A DNA stretch of 64,000 nt from UBA9926 sp023261215. Lineage in GTDB: Bacteria > Pseudomonadota > Gammaproteobacteria > Pseudomonadales > Azotimanducaceae. Both the position numbers and the translations under genes were made by a program. Location of the stretch: NCBI GenBank assembly GCA_038136035.1, contig JAYPYV010000001.1, positions 116,102 through 180,101 on the forward strand. Direction: 5' to 3'. A model generated the notes under the pieces. The model worked only from the letters and a program-made list of their open reading frames with translations. It did not search any database and was not told the DNA's origin. Shown here piece by piece: positions 7,671-16,478 of this stretch (positions are counted from its first letter, which is position 1; each line of letters begins with the position of its first letter).

Positions 7671-9197
7671 ATGGCGAGAATTATTGAAGACATCTCTCGT
7701 ACTTTTGCAGAGTATTTGCTCTTACCGCGACTGACACCTCGAGAATTGCGAACCGATGCCATTTCCCTTGCAGCGCCCGTCGCGGCAAGAACCATGGATG
7801 AATCGCCTTTTTCGATCAATATTCCGGTCGTCTCTGCTTGTATGCAATCCGTTTCAGGCACTCGACTCGCGATCTCGTTGGCGAGGCAAGGCGGCCTCAG
7901 CATGATTTATTGCTCGCAAAGTGTTGAGGCACAGGTGGCCATGGTTCGTGAAGTGAAGGCACACAAGGCCGGGTTCGTGACCAGCGGCGCCAATACAACG
8001 CCGAGCAGCACGCTGTCATCGATCGTAGATACCATGCATCGAACGGGCCATTCGACGATTCCGGTCACAGAGGATGGGACCGCCAACGGTGTGTTCTGCG
8101 GACTGATTACGGATCAAGATTTCTGGGAATTCGAGGACGACTTGAACAACCTGGTTGAGCACCATATGACACCAAAATCGGATGTCATTTTCGGAGAAGA
8201 AGGCATCTCATTGAGAGAAGCCAACCAGCTTCTTCATCGCCACAAGAAAGATTGCCTACCGATCTTGGATGCAAAGGGACGACTGAGTGCGTTGGTCTTT
8301 AAAAAGGACTATGTAGATCATCAGAAAAATCCAAATGAATTATTAGACGAGCAGAAAAGGCTGTGCGTGGGCGCGGCAATCAATACTCACGACTATAGAG
8401 AGCGAGTCCCGGCCCTGATCGAAGCTGGCGCCGATGTGCTGTGTTTCGACTCCTCGGATGGGTTCACAGAGTTTCAGTTAGACGCTGCGCAGTGGATTAG
8501 GTCCTCTTTTGGAGAAAAGATCGTCATTGGTATGGGCAATATCGTTTCGGGAGAGGCCTTTGACTATCTAGCTTCCTCTGGCGTTCCTGACTTTATCAAG
8601 GTGGGTATCGGCGGCGGATCAATCTGCATCACACGTGAACAAAAGGGTGTTGGTCGGGGGCAAGCCTCGGCGCTTCTGGAAGTGGCCGAGCATAGAGACA
8701 GGTACTTCGCCGAACATGGTCGATACCTACCGCTGTGCTCAGATGGAGGGCTAGCGAACGACACACAGATTGTCATGGCGCTCGCTATGGGAGCCGATTT
8801 TGTCATGATGGGTCGTTATTTCGCCATGACGGAAGAGAGCCCCACGGAGAAAGTGTCCATTAACGGACAAATGTACAAACCCTACTGGGGGGAAGGAACT
8901 CGCCGAGCGCAAAATTGGCAGCGTTATAGTGAGGATATGGGCACGCGTAAGATGGTGTTCGAGGAGGGCGTAGATGCATTTGTACCCCTCGTGGGTTCTG
9001 TGTCTGAGGTGCTATCGACCACGCTAGAGAAGCTAAAAAGCACGATGATGAATACGGGCGCCAGCAACTTGGCGCAGTTTCGTAACCAAGCCATATTAAC
9101 TTTGGTGTCCGAGCAATCCATTGTTGAGGGTGGTACGTCTAATGTGTTCAAGTTTTCAAGAAATCGCGATTTGGACGAAGCGGACTGGGGTAACTAG
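7671..9197 (+). CDS. IMP dehydrogenase, Tritrichomonas-type
   Basis: Oxidises IMP to XMP, the committed step of GMP synthesis. The (beta/alpha)8 barrel carries two CBS repeats inserted at about residues 103-225. The catalytic loop GGGSICITREQKGVGRGQ places the nucleophile at Cys319, and the mobile flap YWGEGTRRAQNWQRY places Arg418 and Tyr419, exactly the numbers known for the Tritrichomonas foetus enzyme. Ordinary bacterial GuaB instead has a YRGMGS flap. No guaA lies next to it. IMPDH activity is more likely than GMP reductase because of the CBS pair and the RY flap. Whether the genome also carries a canonical guaB cannot be seen here. Confidence 0.9.
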   Translation: MARIIEDISRTFAEYLLLPRLTPRELRTDAISLAAPVAARTMDESPFSINIPVVSACMQSVSGTRLAISLARQGGLSMIYCSQSVEAQVAMVREVKAHKAGFVTSGANTTPSSTLSSIVDTMHRTGHSTIPVTEDGTANGVFCGLITDQDFWEFEDDLNNLVEHHMTPKSDVIFGEEGISLREANQLLHRHKKDCLPILDAKGRLSALVFKKDYVDHQKNPNELLDEQKRLCVGAAINTHDYRERVPALIEAGADVLCFDSSDGFTEFQLDAAQWIRSSFGEKIVIGMGNIVSGEAFDYLASSGVPDFIKVGIGGGSICITREQKGVGRGQASALLEVAEHRDRYFAEHGRYLPLCSDGGLANDTQIVMALAMGADFVMMGRYFAMTEESPTEKVSINGQMYKPYWGEGTRRAQNWQRYSEDMGTRKMVFEEGVDAFVPLVGSVSEVLSTTLEKLKSTMMNTGASNLAQFRNQAILTLVSEQSIVEGGTSNVFKFSRNRDLDEADWGN

Positions 9198-9210
9198 CCC
9201 CAATTTCCGG

Positions 9211-9216
9211 TATACT
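9211..9216 (+). promoter_or_regulatory. -10 element upstream of cytochrome c5
   Basis: TATACT 33 bp before the cytochrome c5 ATG; no good -35 box at 16-18 bp, so the promoter call is tentative. A GAGGTAGGA ribosome-binding site follows. Confidence 0.35.
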
Positions 9217-9248
9217 CCCTCGCCGAAATTCGAGGTAGGACAGGCAAT

Positions 9249-9668
9249 ATGAAAAAAGTTTTCATCAGCGTTATGGGGTTAGCCTTTGCCGCGTGGATTA
9301 CAGCGGTTATGGCAAATCCAATCGAAGACGACATCATTGCCCGCATTCAAAAGATTGGAAACGTCTGTCTTGAAGGGGAGGCCTGTGCAGGCCAAAAAGT
9401 CGCCCAGGCGGCTGCAGGCGGTGCCAAAGATCCCCAGGCTGTCTATGATCGAAGTTGCGCCACGTGCCATGCCATGGGGATAGCAGGCGCGCCTAAGTGG
9501 GCTGACGTTGCTGCGTGGGGTCCTAGAATCGACAAGGGCATGGATGTGCTCTACGCCAGTGGGATTAATGGGCTGGCGCCGGGTATGCCAGCAAAAGGCA
9601 TGTGTTTTGACTGCTCTGATGACGACATCAAAGCAGTAGTCGACTTGATGGTTGCCTCCGCAAAGTAA
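9249..9668 (+). CDS. Cytochrome c5 family monohaem protein
   Basis: Small exported class I cytochrome c of the c5 group. It has an N-terminal signal peptide (MKKVFISVMGLAFAAWITAVMA), the haem site CATCH (C70, C73, H74), the axial-methionine loop GLAPGMPAKGMC and the C-terminal cysteine pair CFDC typical of c5. An extra C40/C46 pair lies in the N-terminal extension. Probably an electron carrier to a terminal oxidase. It appears monocistronic, ending in a hairpin at 9685-9708. Confidence 0.9.
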   Translation: MKKVFISVMGLAFAAWITAVMANPIEDDIIARIQKIGNVCLEGEACAGQKVAQAAAGGAKDPQAVYDRSCATCHAMGIAGAPKWADVAAWGPRIDKGMDVLYASGINGLAPGMPAKGMCFDCSDDDIKAVVDLMVASAK

Positions 9669-9684
9669 ATCCAGAGAATCGAGC

Positions 9685-9725
9685 GCCAGAGTGGCACCCT
9701 ACTCTGGCACCGAACCTTTCCCCTT
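9685..9725 (+). terminator. Hairpin terminator after cytochrome c5
   Basis: GCCAGAGT (9685-9692) pairs with ACTCTGGC (9701-9708) around an 8-nt loop. The T-rich stretch (ctttccccttttt) is offset, so termination may be weak. Confidence 0.5.
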
Positions 9726-9840
9726 TTTGGTTTGACATCAGATCCAACCGCCCTGCTCGGTCTCGGACTGAAGCGCTGACGTTAGGCTCTATGCCCTTAA
9801 TGCGTCAATGCGGTCTTGCCTCAGCCATCCAGCTTCATTG

Positions 9841-11343
9841 TTACGACGACCCAAGGGCCGTTCGAAGGGCTAGAGCGCCCTCCACGTGATTGACCAAAAC
9901 GTCATCTTCAAGATGTAGATCTGCCAGCGTCCGACTGACTTGCATGATCTTATTCACGGAGCGCGCGGATAAACCCAGGGCGTTCGCGGCGTCAATCAAG
10001 AAGCCCTGGGCCTTTCGCGTCAATCGGATCTCAAAATCTTTGGGCTTTTTTTCCAGACGGATGGTACGAAATTGTCTCGCGGACTCGAGCTGTGCGAGTA
10101 GATCATCGCCGAGATCTCCTGCATCCCTTTCGAAAAGGCGCTGAGATGAAACCGGGGACACAGCGACTTGTAGATCGATACGGTCGAGAATGGGCCCCGA
10201 AATTTTCTGTTGGTATCTGAGCACCCGTTGAGGATCGCATCGGCAAGGTCGACCGCTGCCAAGCCAACCACAGGGACACGGGTTCATTGCTGCAATCAGT
10301 TGAAAGCGTGCGGGATAGGTGACTTGATAATGTGAACGGCTGAGAGAAATGACACCTGACTCGAGCGGTTCTCGGAGTTGATTCAAGGTGACTGCAGAAA
10401 ATTCGGGAAGCTCATCGAGAAACAAAATGCCGCCATGGGCAAGAGATATTTCCCCCGGTTTTGGGGGTGCGCCACCCCCTATTAAGGCGGCAGATGACGT
10501 AGAGTGATGAACACTTCGAAACGGTCGTTCATCGATCTGATGGGTGAGCGTTGGCTTTGACTGAAGCGATCGGATACACGCAATTTCCATTCTTGTTCGG
10601 TCTTTGATTGGCGCAAGCAATGGCATCATCGCCTGCGCCAGCATGGTTTTACCCGAGCCCGGTGGCCCGCATAGCAATAGATGATGCCCCCCCAACGCTG
10701 CGGTCAGCAGTCCAAGCTTGCCCAGGGGTTGATCCCTAATGGCGTGAAGTTGCTGCCCAGCCACCTGGGTCATCGATTGAGACCGATTTTGATCGGCGTG
10801 TGCACCCCCGCGAGTCGATGGTTTGGACGTGGGTTGAAGGCTCGATGGGGTGCGCAGGTCAGAGAGATGATCCAGCGAGACATGTCGCAGGTTTGTGAGG
10901 TAACTGGGGAACGAGGTGCTCGCACAAACCAAAGGCTGGCCGCTTTCTTGGCAGGCTTTCGCCGTAAGCAGCAAGCCGGGCACTGGCAGGATGCTGCCAT
11001 CGAGCCGGAGTTCACCCAAGGCGCAATAGTCCGCCAATGCACTCTTGGGCAGTTGTTGGCTTCGGGCTAATAAAGCCAGTGCAATGGGGAGATCGTAGCC
11101 TGGATGGTCTGTGGGTAGATCGGTGGGCGATAAGTTGATCGTGATTCTTTGATCAGGGACTTTGAAACCGCAATTCAGAAGCGCAGCTCGGACGCGCTCA
11201 CGGATGGCTTTTCCTCTCGCTTCGCTTAGGCCGACGATTTGTATTTGGGGGAGCCCGGGTCTGATATCTGCCTCGACATTCAGCTGCGGGGTATCCAGTC
11301 CTAAAAAGGCGGTGGAGTAGATGTTAGGTTCGTGATCTTTCAT
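9841..11343 (-). CDS. comM: YifB/ComM family Mg-chelatase-like AAA+ ATPase
   Basis: AAA+ ATPase of the YifB family; ComM members are hexameric helicases that promote branch migration during natural transformation. The N-terminal Lon-protease-like fold is followed by Walker A (GPPGSGKT), the Mg-chelatase signature ending in Walker B (GILFLDELPEF), the four-cysteine knob CPCGWLGSGRPCRC and a C-terminal helical domain. I prefer the ATG at 11343 (MKDHEPNIYSTAFLG), which matches the family N-terminus; in-frame ATGs at 11352 and 11397 lie further upstream. Competence itself cannot be inferred from this gene alone. Confidence 0.92.
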   Translation of the reverse strand: MKDHEPNIYSTAFLGLDTPQLNVEADIRPGLPQIQIVGLSEARGKAIRERVRAALLNCGFKVPDQRITINLSPTDLPTDHPGYDLPIALALLARSQQLPKSALADYCALGELRLDGSILPVPGLLLTAKACQESGQPLVCASTSFPSYLTNLRHVSLDHLSDLRTPSSLQPTSKPSTRGGAHADQNRSQSMTQVAGQQLHAIRDQPLGKLGLLTAALGGHHLLLCGPPGSGKTMLAQAMMPLLAPIKDRTRMEIACIRSLQSKPTLTHQIDERPFRSVHHSTSSAALIGGGAPPKPGEISLAHGGILFLDELPEFSAVTLNQLREPLESGVISLSRSHYQVTYPARFQLIAAMNPCPCGWLGSGRPCRCDPQRVLRYQQKISGPILDRIDLQVAVSPVSSQRLFERDAGDLGDDLLAQLESARQFRTIRLEKKPKDFEIRLTRKAQGFLIDAANALGLSARSVNKIMQVSRTLADLHLEDDVLVNHVEGALALRTALGSS

Positions 11344-11397
11344 GTCGCGCATTAAACGCCGCTGACCGCGAACTGGTCTTGAGTCGTGAGCGGGCAA

Positions 11398-11921
11398 CCT
11401 TGTGCGTCAATGCACTCTTTTGGCGCAATGGTGCAGTGATTAGGAACGGAAGTGACTGGCTTGAAGCACGATTGGGCGCTTCAGCGTGAGCAAAGTCCGA
11501 TATTGGGTCGCATAAACCACTCGAAATTAAGAATCCTTGCGAGATCTCATTGGAAATCTTTGCGCAGGACGATGTTGGCATAGCCTATGCATTAGTGATT
11601 GGACTGAAAGAGATGGCCCAGCAAGGTTGATGGTTGCTGGGCCAGAGCTCTGGATGGAAGGGAATGTGCTTCACTAGATTGAATGCAGTAGACTGCGCTC
11701 ATCAGGTGTTGCAATAGAGTAAAGGGACGGTTACAAACGGAACAAATGGTTGTTCGTGGATGATCGGGCGCGTTGCGCAGCTGAAAGGCATCTCATCTAA
11801 AAAGTTGAGCGCGCAGGCTAAATGATTCGTGAATGAGTGTTTGATCCGAAACAGAACGCCCAGTTTTTATTTGGATGTGTTCGGGAATGCTGACCGATAA
11901 TGACCGATATAAGGAGAATGT
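11398..11921. other. Intergenic stretch with a coding-like remnant and hairpin
   Basis: About 520 bp between yifB and the PII gene. On the plus strand a frame from about 11400 to 11630 reads like protein but lacks a start and is broken by TGA at 11487; it may be a degraded gene. Its last stop lies in the loop of a perfect 10-bp inverted repeat (11615-11624 with 11634-11643), followed directly by the 12-bp palindrome CCAGAGCTCTGG (11642-11653). I found no convincing sigma-54 site before the PII gene. Confidence 0.4.
11615..11653. repeat. Perfect 10-bp inverted repeat abutting a 12-bp palindrome
   Basis: GGCCCAGCAA (11615-11624) and TTGCTGGGCC (11634-11643) with a 9-nt loop; CCAGAGCTCTGG overlaps its right edge at 11642-11653. 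No T tract follows on the plus strand, so it is not a typical terminator. Confidence 0.7.
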
Positions 11922-12260
11922 ATGAAATTGGTCACTGCCATTATTAAGCCATTCAAACTCGATGATGTTCGGGAAGCGCTATCTGAAATCTCGATCCAGG
12001 GGATGACCGTCACTGAGGTGAAAGGATTTGGTCGCCAAAAGGGCCATACAGAACTCTACCGAGGCGCTGAGTACGTGGTCGATTTCTTGCCTAAAGTAAA
12101 GATTGAAGTAGCCATTGATGACGCAAGCCTGGACGGCGTTATTGAGGCTATCACCAACGCCGCTAACACGGGCAAGGTGGGTGACGGCAAGATATTTGTC
12201 ACCGCTTTGGAAGACGTCATTCGAATCAGGACTGGCGAGACTGGCGCCGAAGCAGTCTAG
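11922..12260 (+). CDS. glnK: Nitrogen regulatory protein PII
   Basis: Trimeric 2-oxoglutarate/ATP sensor that controls ammonium transport or glutamine synthetase adenylylation. At 112 residues it has the full PII length. The T-loop carries Tyr51, the uridylylation site (ELYRGAEYVVDFLPK), and the B-loop TGKVGDGKIFV is intact. AAGGAG lies 5 bp before the ATG. No amtB follows, so the choice between GlnB and GlnK is uncertain; the yifB neighbourhood resembles the glnK region of pseudomonads. Confidence 0.93.
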   Translation: MKLVTAIIKPFKLDDVREALSEISIQGMTVTEVKGFGRQKGHTELYRGAEYVVDFLPKVKIEVAIDDASLDGVIEAITNAANTGKVGDGKIFVTALEDVIRIRTGETGAEAV

Positions 12261-12778
12261 CGTTTGGAGGGCGGTCGAGGGCTGCGTCCACGTCAAAAAG
12301 GTGATCAGTTTCACAGTGTTTGTCATCCAATGGCCAGCCGCTTCTTGATTCCCGGCGTTCGAACCCAACGCCCTCGTCTCTGCTGATTTCAAATAACCCG
12401 AATAATAGAAGGGCCAACCTGTCATGTGGGCGCTAAGCTCGCCTCTGGCATTTGGGTCGGCCGTTTTTTAGCCAGATGCACGCCAATGCCGCACTCACCG
12501 AGATTCTTGAGCGCGAGGCCCATCAGGCGTTTGTCGCTGATCCAGATACGACAGACAGCTCCGCTTTCTGAACGATGCGTCATCACGAGTCACTGACATG
12601 CTCCCGCGCTACCCGAAGGCTCGGCCCGAGTCGTTAAGTCTTTCAATCTAGGGCGAGTCACGGTCGTCGGCCCGGCGTTGAGGTTGGCGCGGGCTGCTCG
12701 GCCCGACGCCCGCGTTAAAGTCAAGGTTAACGGAAACCATGTAGAATGCCCGCGCATTTGTAGTTGGGAAGGCATCCT
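12261..12778. other. Intergenic stretch before thrC
   Basis: About 520 bp with no supported gene. A GC-rich inverted repeat (CGCGGGC and GCCCGCG, around 12690-12714) lies upstream of a TAGAAT -10-like element at 12742-12747, which may be the thrC promoter; a matching -35 is not evident. Confidence 0.4.
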
Positions 12779-14149
12779 ATGCAGTATGTCAGTACACGGG
12801 GGGGCGTCGCGCCGATCGGCTTTAAAGACGCGATTCTTATGGGTCTGGCAACGGATGGCGGTCTGATCGTGCCCGACGTGGTGCCTTCCGCCGAGGGTCA
12901 TCTCGACGAATGGGTTGGACTCTCATACTCAGAGCTCGCCTTTCAAGTGATCCGCCTTTTTTCCGATGACATCAGCGATGAAGATTTGGCACGCATGGTG
13001 GCAGCCAGTTATTCACGGTTTGATCATCCATCCGTTGCGCCCTTGGTCGATGTGGGCTCACTCTCGGTTCTGGAATTGTTCCATGGACCAACGCTCGCGT
13101 TTAAAGATATTGCTCTGCAGTTTTTGGGCGAACTTTTCGCTCATGTGTTATCCGAGCGCGGACAAACACTGAATATCCTTGGTGCCACCAGCGGGGATAC
13201 TGGATCAGCGGCCATTGAGGCGATGCGGGGACGTCCAGGCATTCGCGTGTTCATTATGTTTCCAGAGGGTCGAACAAGTCCGCTCCAGGAGCTTCAGATG
13301 ACCACCGTACTCGATCCCAATATCTTCAATTTAGCGGTAGACGGAAGCTTCGACGACTGTCAGAAATTGTTGAAGTCAGTGTTTGGCGACCTAACCTTTA
13401 AGGACCAGTGGTCATTGGGTGCGGTCAATTCGGTGAATTGGGCGAGAGTGCTTGCGCAAGTGGTCTACTACTTTTGGTCCTGGTACCAGTTGAAGTGCCC
13501 AGCTTCATTCGACGTCACCGTACCTACGGGTAATTTCGGCAATATTTTCGCAGGGTTTCTGGCTAAGAAGATGGGTCTGCCCCTCGGCCAGCTCAATCTC
13601 GCGACCAACGACAATGACATTCTGGCTCGTTTCTTTCGCTCCGGTGCCTACCAGCGTGGACAAGTGCACTTCTCATTGAGCCCGGCGATGGATATTCAGG
13701 TGGCCAGCAACTTTGAGCGCTATCTTTATTATCAGTTGGCGGAGGATCCGGTTTCAGTTAAATCCTTTATGACGCAATTCCAGGACGAAGGGGATGCAAC
13801 GCTCCCTGCCCCGGAAGGAAATTTCAATTGGTTCAATGCAGGGTCGGTCAGCGACGAAGAGACGGTTGAGACGATTCGTCGGCTCCATGAAGCGCACGGT
13901 TATTTAGCCGATCCTCATACCGCGGTCGGTGTTGCGCTTGCAGAAAAAAGCCGGCGCCAGGGCGTTCCCATGGTTTCCCTTGCGACGGCGCACCCGGCCA
14001 AATTTGTTGACGCTGTGAGCCGAGCCCTGCCCGGCGTGGACAACGTGCATCCAGTTCTGAATGGGCTTGCCACCAAAGAGACTCGAAAATATTCGATCAT
14101 CGCGGATGAAGCCTCGTTGAAATCCTTCATCGAATCCGCTTGCGACTAG
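12779..14149 (+). CDS. thrC: Threonine synthase
   Basis: PLP enzyme that converts O-phosphohomoserine to threonine, completing the pathway of the ThrB at 0.6-1.6 kb. It begins MQYVSTRG, the family's classic N-terminus. The PLP lysine lies in HGPTLAFKDIALQFLG, and GATSGDTGSAA and the GNFGN phosphate loop are present. I chose ATG 12779, preceded at 6 bp by GGAAGG, over an in-frame TTG at 12764. About 456 residues, normal for the proteobacterial class. Convergent with the yigB gene, whose stop overlaps its own by 4 bp. Confidence 0.96.
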   Translation: MQYVSTRGGVAPIGFKDAILMGLATDGGLIVPDVVPSAEGHLDEWVGLSYSELAFQVIRLFSDDISDEDLARMVAASYSRFDHPSVAPLVDVGSLSVLELFHGPTLAFKDIALQFLGELFAHVLSERGQTLNILGATSGDTGSAAIEAMRGRPGIRVFIMFPEGRTSPLQELQMTTVLDPNIFNLAVDGSFDDCQKLLKSVFGDLTFKDQWSLGAVNSVNWARVLAQVVYYFWSWYQLKCPASFDVTVPTGNFGNIFAGFLAKKMGLPLGQLNLATNDNDILARFFRSGAYQRGQVHFSLSPAMDIQVASNFERYLYYQLAEDPVSVKSFMTQFQDEGDATLPAPEGNFNWFNAGSVSDEETVETIRRLHEAHGYLADPHTAVGVALAEKSRRQGVPMVSLATAHPAKFVDAVSRALPGVDNVHPVLNGLATKETRKYSIIADEASLKSFIESACD

Positions 14150-14841
14150 CGGTTCAAACGCGCAATGGCATCAGGTAGCTCTTCGAGATGATGAACGACC
14201 TCGTCATAGGGCGGGGGAGGGCTGACGGGTCGGCCATCGGGTGACTGAAACCACACCGTCTTGAGACCGATAGACGCTGCTGCTCGAATGTCGAGATCAG
14301 GATCATCACCCACATAAACCATTTCATGAGGCTCGCAACCCACCCTTGAAAGCGCATATAAAAACAATGCGGGTTCAGGTTTGGGAGCGCCTTCTTCCTC
14401 TGCCGATCGAACAAAATCAAAGTATTGACCGATTGCAATTCGAGACAGGTCTGCGTTGCCATTGGTCAGCGCGCACAAGGCATACGTTTGACTGAGTTCA
14501 GCAAGCGTTGTCTCGGCGGCGGCGTAGGGTGTGACAAGGCTCCGCGATCGAAGAAAGATGATCATCGCTTCGTCTGCTAATTTGTTGGCAGTCTCCCTCA
14601 ATGCCGGGATTTCTCTAATGACTACGCTGAGAACTTCTCGACGCAGCGCGGTCAGGCGAAATGAAAGCGATGGGTCTTGCGCAATGAGTTCATCTCTTAG
14701 AACAGCACTTTGCGGATGCGGATACTGAATGTCAGGGTGCAGTGAGCGAAGATGCGCCGCGAGCGCCTTCTCAGCGCCCAAAATCGCCGGCTTGACCGGC
14801 CACAAGGTGTTGTCGAGATCAAAACCAATGACCTTGATCAT
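14146..14841 (-). CDS. yigB: HAD-family phosphatase, YigB-like
   Basis: Haloacid-dehalogenase hydrolase with motif I GFDLDNTLW (nucleophile D8, acid D10), motif II ALTNGN, motif III lysine in APKPEPALF and motif IV YVGDDPDLD. E. coli YigB dephosphorylates FMN and other small phosphates. The ATG overlaps the xerC stop by 4 bases, reproducing the conserved dapF-DUF484-xerC-yigB order. Confidence 0.9.
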   Translation of the reverse strand: MIKVIGFDLDNTLWPVKPAILGAEKALAAHLRSLHPDIQYPHPQSAVLRDELIAQDPSLSFRLTALRREVLSVVIREIPALRETANKLADEAMIIFLRSRSLVTPYAAAETTLAELSQTYALCALTNGNADLSRIAIGQYFDFVRSAEEEGAPKPEPALFLYALSRVGCEPHEMVYVGDDPDLDIRAAASIGLKTVWFQSPDGRPVSPPPPYDEVVHHLEELPDAIARLNR

Positions 14842-15782
14842 GGATCGCTCTCGCTCTCGGGCCTTCTTTTTGCGAGTACCCCACCGGCCCTGGGGTGAGC
14901 CGCATCATACACCTCTGCCAAACGCTGAAAATCGAGATGGGTATAGATCTGCGTTGTGCTGATATCTGCGTGACCCAGCATTTCCTGCACAGCTCGCAGA
15001 TCGCCGCTTGATTCTAAGACGTGGCTTGCAAATGAATGGCGGAGTAAATGCGGATGCAATTGATGACCTAATCCTTGCCTTTTAACCCAATGCTTCAATC
15101 GTGCGGCCACACTGGCGACGCTTATTCGTCGACCGCGTTCGCTGATGAATAGTGCGTTCGGGTCGGCGCTTCGCTGTTTCTGAGGTAAATGTTCCCTAAT
15201 GCGGCACCATGCGCGGATCGCGTCGAGCGCAACGCGGCCCACAGGCACGATGCGCGTCTTGCTACCTTTTCCCAGGACCGTCATGGTCCCAGCGGTCCAT
15301 TCGATACTGGACAAGTTGGCGCCAATTAATTCACTGAGCCTGAGTCCCGAGGAGTAGAACAGTTCGAGCATCGCTTTGTCGCGCACTTCGTGCCAAGTTG
15401 TTGCGGGTACCGTGAGCAATTGTTGCATTTGGTCCGCATCCAGGACCTTGGGCAATCGCTTAGGCGCTTTGGGTGCGTTAACCAGCTGGGCGGGGTTCTC
15501 ATCTGAGCCCGCTTCTCGGCCCAAGTACCGAAACAAGCTGCGTAGGCTTGAGAGTCTTCGTTGCTGCGTTTTGCCTGCAAGGCCCTGTCGCTGGCCAGCG
15601 GCGAGAAAACCACGAATATCATCGGGTGTCACCTGCCACCAGCTGGTTCTGGTTGGCTGAGCGAGGTATCGAATGAAAGCGAGAAGATCCTGCTCGTAGG
15701 CCTTGACCGTGTGCTCGGATAACCGGCGTTCGTGAGCAAGGTGCTTGAGAAACCGGGTGAGTTGTTGCTCAAGCGCGTCCAT
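14838..15782 (-). CDS. xerC: Tyrosine recombinase XerC
   Basis: Site-specific recombinase that with XerD resolves chromosome dimers at dif during division. It has an N-terminal SAM-like core-binding domain (about 1-90) and a C-terminal catalytic domain with Arg in SGLRLSELIG, the HLLRHSFASH box (His-x-x-Arg), HAD near the end and the nucleophile Tyr in TTQIYTHLD. Operon position after DUF484 identifies it as XerC rather than XerD or a phage integrase. Length of 314 is slightly long but normal. Confidence 0.95.
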   Translation of the reverse strand: MDALEQQLTRFLKHLAHERRLSEHTVKAYEQDLLAFIRYLAQPTRTSWWQVTPDDIRGFLAAGQRQGLAGKTQQRRLSSLRSLFRYLGREAGSDENPAQLVNAPKAPKRLPKVLDADQMQQLLTVPATTWHEVRDKAMLELFYSSGLRLSELIGANLSSIEWTAGTMTVLGKGSKTRIVPVGRVALDAIRAWCRIREHLPQKQRSADPNALFISERGRRISVASVAARLKHWVKRQGLGHQLHPHLLRHSFASHVLESSGDLRAVQEMLGHADISTTQIYTHLDFQRLAEVYDAAHPRAGGVLAKRRPESESDP

Positions 15783-15798
15783 GAGTCAGGGCTCGCTT

Positions 15799-16443
15799 TT
15801 AGTGCGTGTCTTGCGCTTTCCAACAGACGATGTCTGCCAAAAGTTCAAGGAAGTGAGTGCCGAGTTGGCTATGGAAATGATCGCCCCTCGTGCTGCCTAA
15901 GCAAAAGAGTCCAATGTGCGCTCCGTTTTGCTGAAGCGGCACGATGACAGCTGAAGCGATGCTCGTTTGGCTTTCAGGGAAGATCGCTTTGGCCTCTTCA
16001 GGTCGAATAGCGCCCAGTCTGGGGCGGTCGTCTGGATAGAGTCCGGCCAACGCAGCCTTTTGTGCATCGATAGAGGTATGGGCGATGCCGGGTAACGGTT
16101 CTGCTGTCGGCTCGCTGTACAGAAAGAGTTGGTGTGCCTCAACATCGAACTGATGGCTCAGGCTTTGTTCAATAATCTCACCAATCGCCCGCGCGTCGGG
16201 GGCTGCGATCAGATCGAGGAGACACTGTTTGCAGGCGTGGAACAACCGTTCGTTTTCTCGCGAAACCTCAATCAATTCAGCCAATTTGGATTCAGTCTGG
16301 CTGAGCTTGTCAGCCAACATTTGGGCGCGCCGCTCCGCAAAAGAAATCGTTTCGCCCTGCTGATCAGTCTTCAGCCGAAGCGATTCCATCGCCTCAGGAT
16401 GTTCATTTAAATACTGTTCGATGGCTTCGATGGTCAATGTCAC
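15799..16443 (-). CDS. DUF484 family protein
   Basis: Cytoplasmic DUF484 protein (E. coli YigA position) of unknown function with a GAF-like C-terminal half. Residues about 25-75 are highly charged and helical and probably coiled coil (AERRAQMLADKLSQTESKLAELIEV region). It is always found between dapF and xerC in gammaproteobacteria. No catalytic residues are evident. Confidence 0.85.
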   Translation of the reverse strand: MTLTIEAIEQYLNEHPEAMESLRLKTDQQGETISFAERRAQMLADKLSQTESKLAELIEVSRENERLFHACKQCLLDLIAAPDARAIGEIIEQSLSHQFDVEAHQLFLYSEPTAEPLPGIAHTSIDAQKAALAGLYPDDRPRLGAIRPEEAKAIFPESQTSIASAVIVPLQQNGAHIGLFCLGSTRGDHFHSQLGTHFLELLADIVCWKAQDTH

Positions 16444-16478
16444 GTCGGCATATTCCGTTTTTGTTTCGGGTCGAGGCG

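Noticed and set aside
7394..7903. 169-codon minus-strand frame before and inside the IMP dehydrogenase gene
   Set aside because: Antisense to the well-supported IMPDH N-terminus, no family resemblance and no good ribosome-binding site.
11680..11921. Sigma-54 promoter expected before a PII gene
   Set aside because: No GG-N10-GC element of acceptable quality (TGGCAC-N5-TTGC type) was found.
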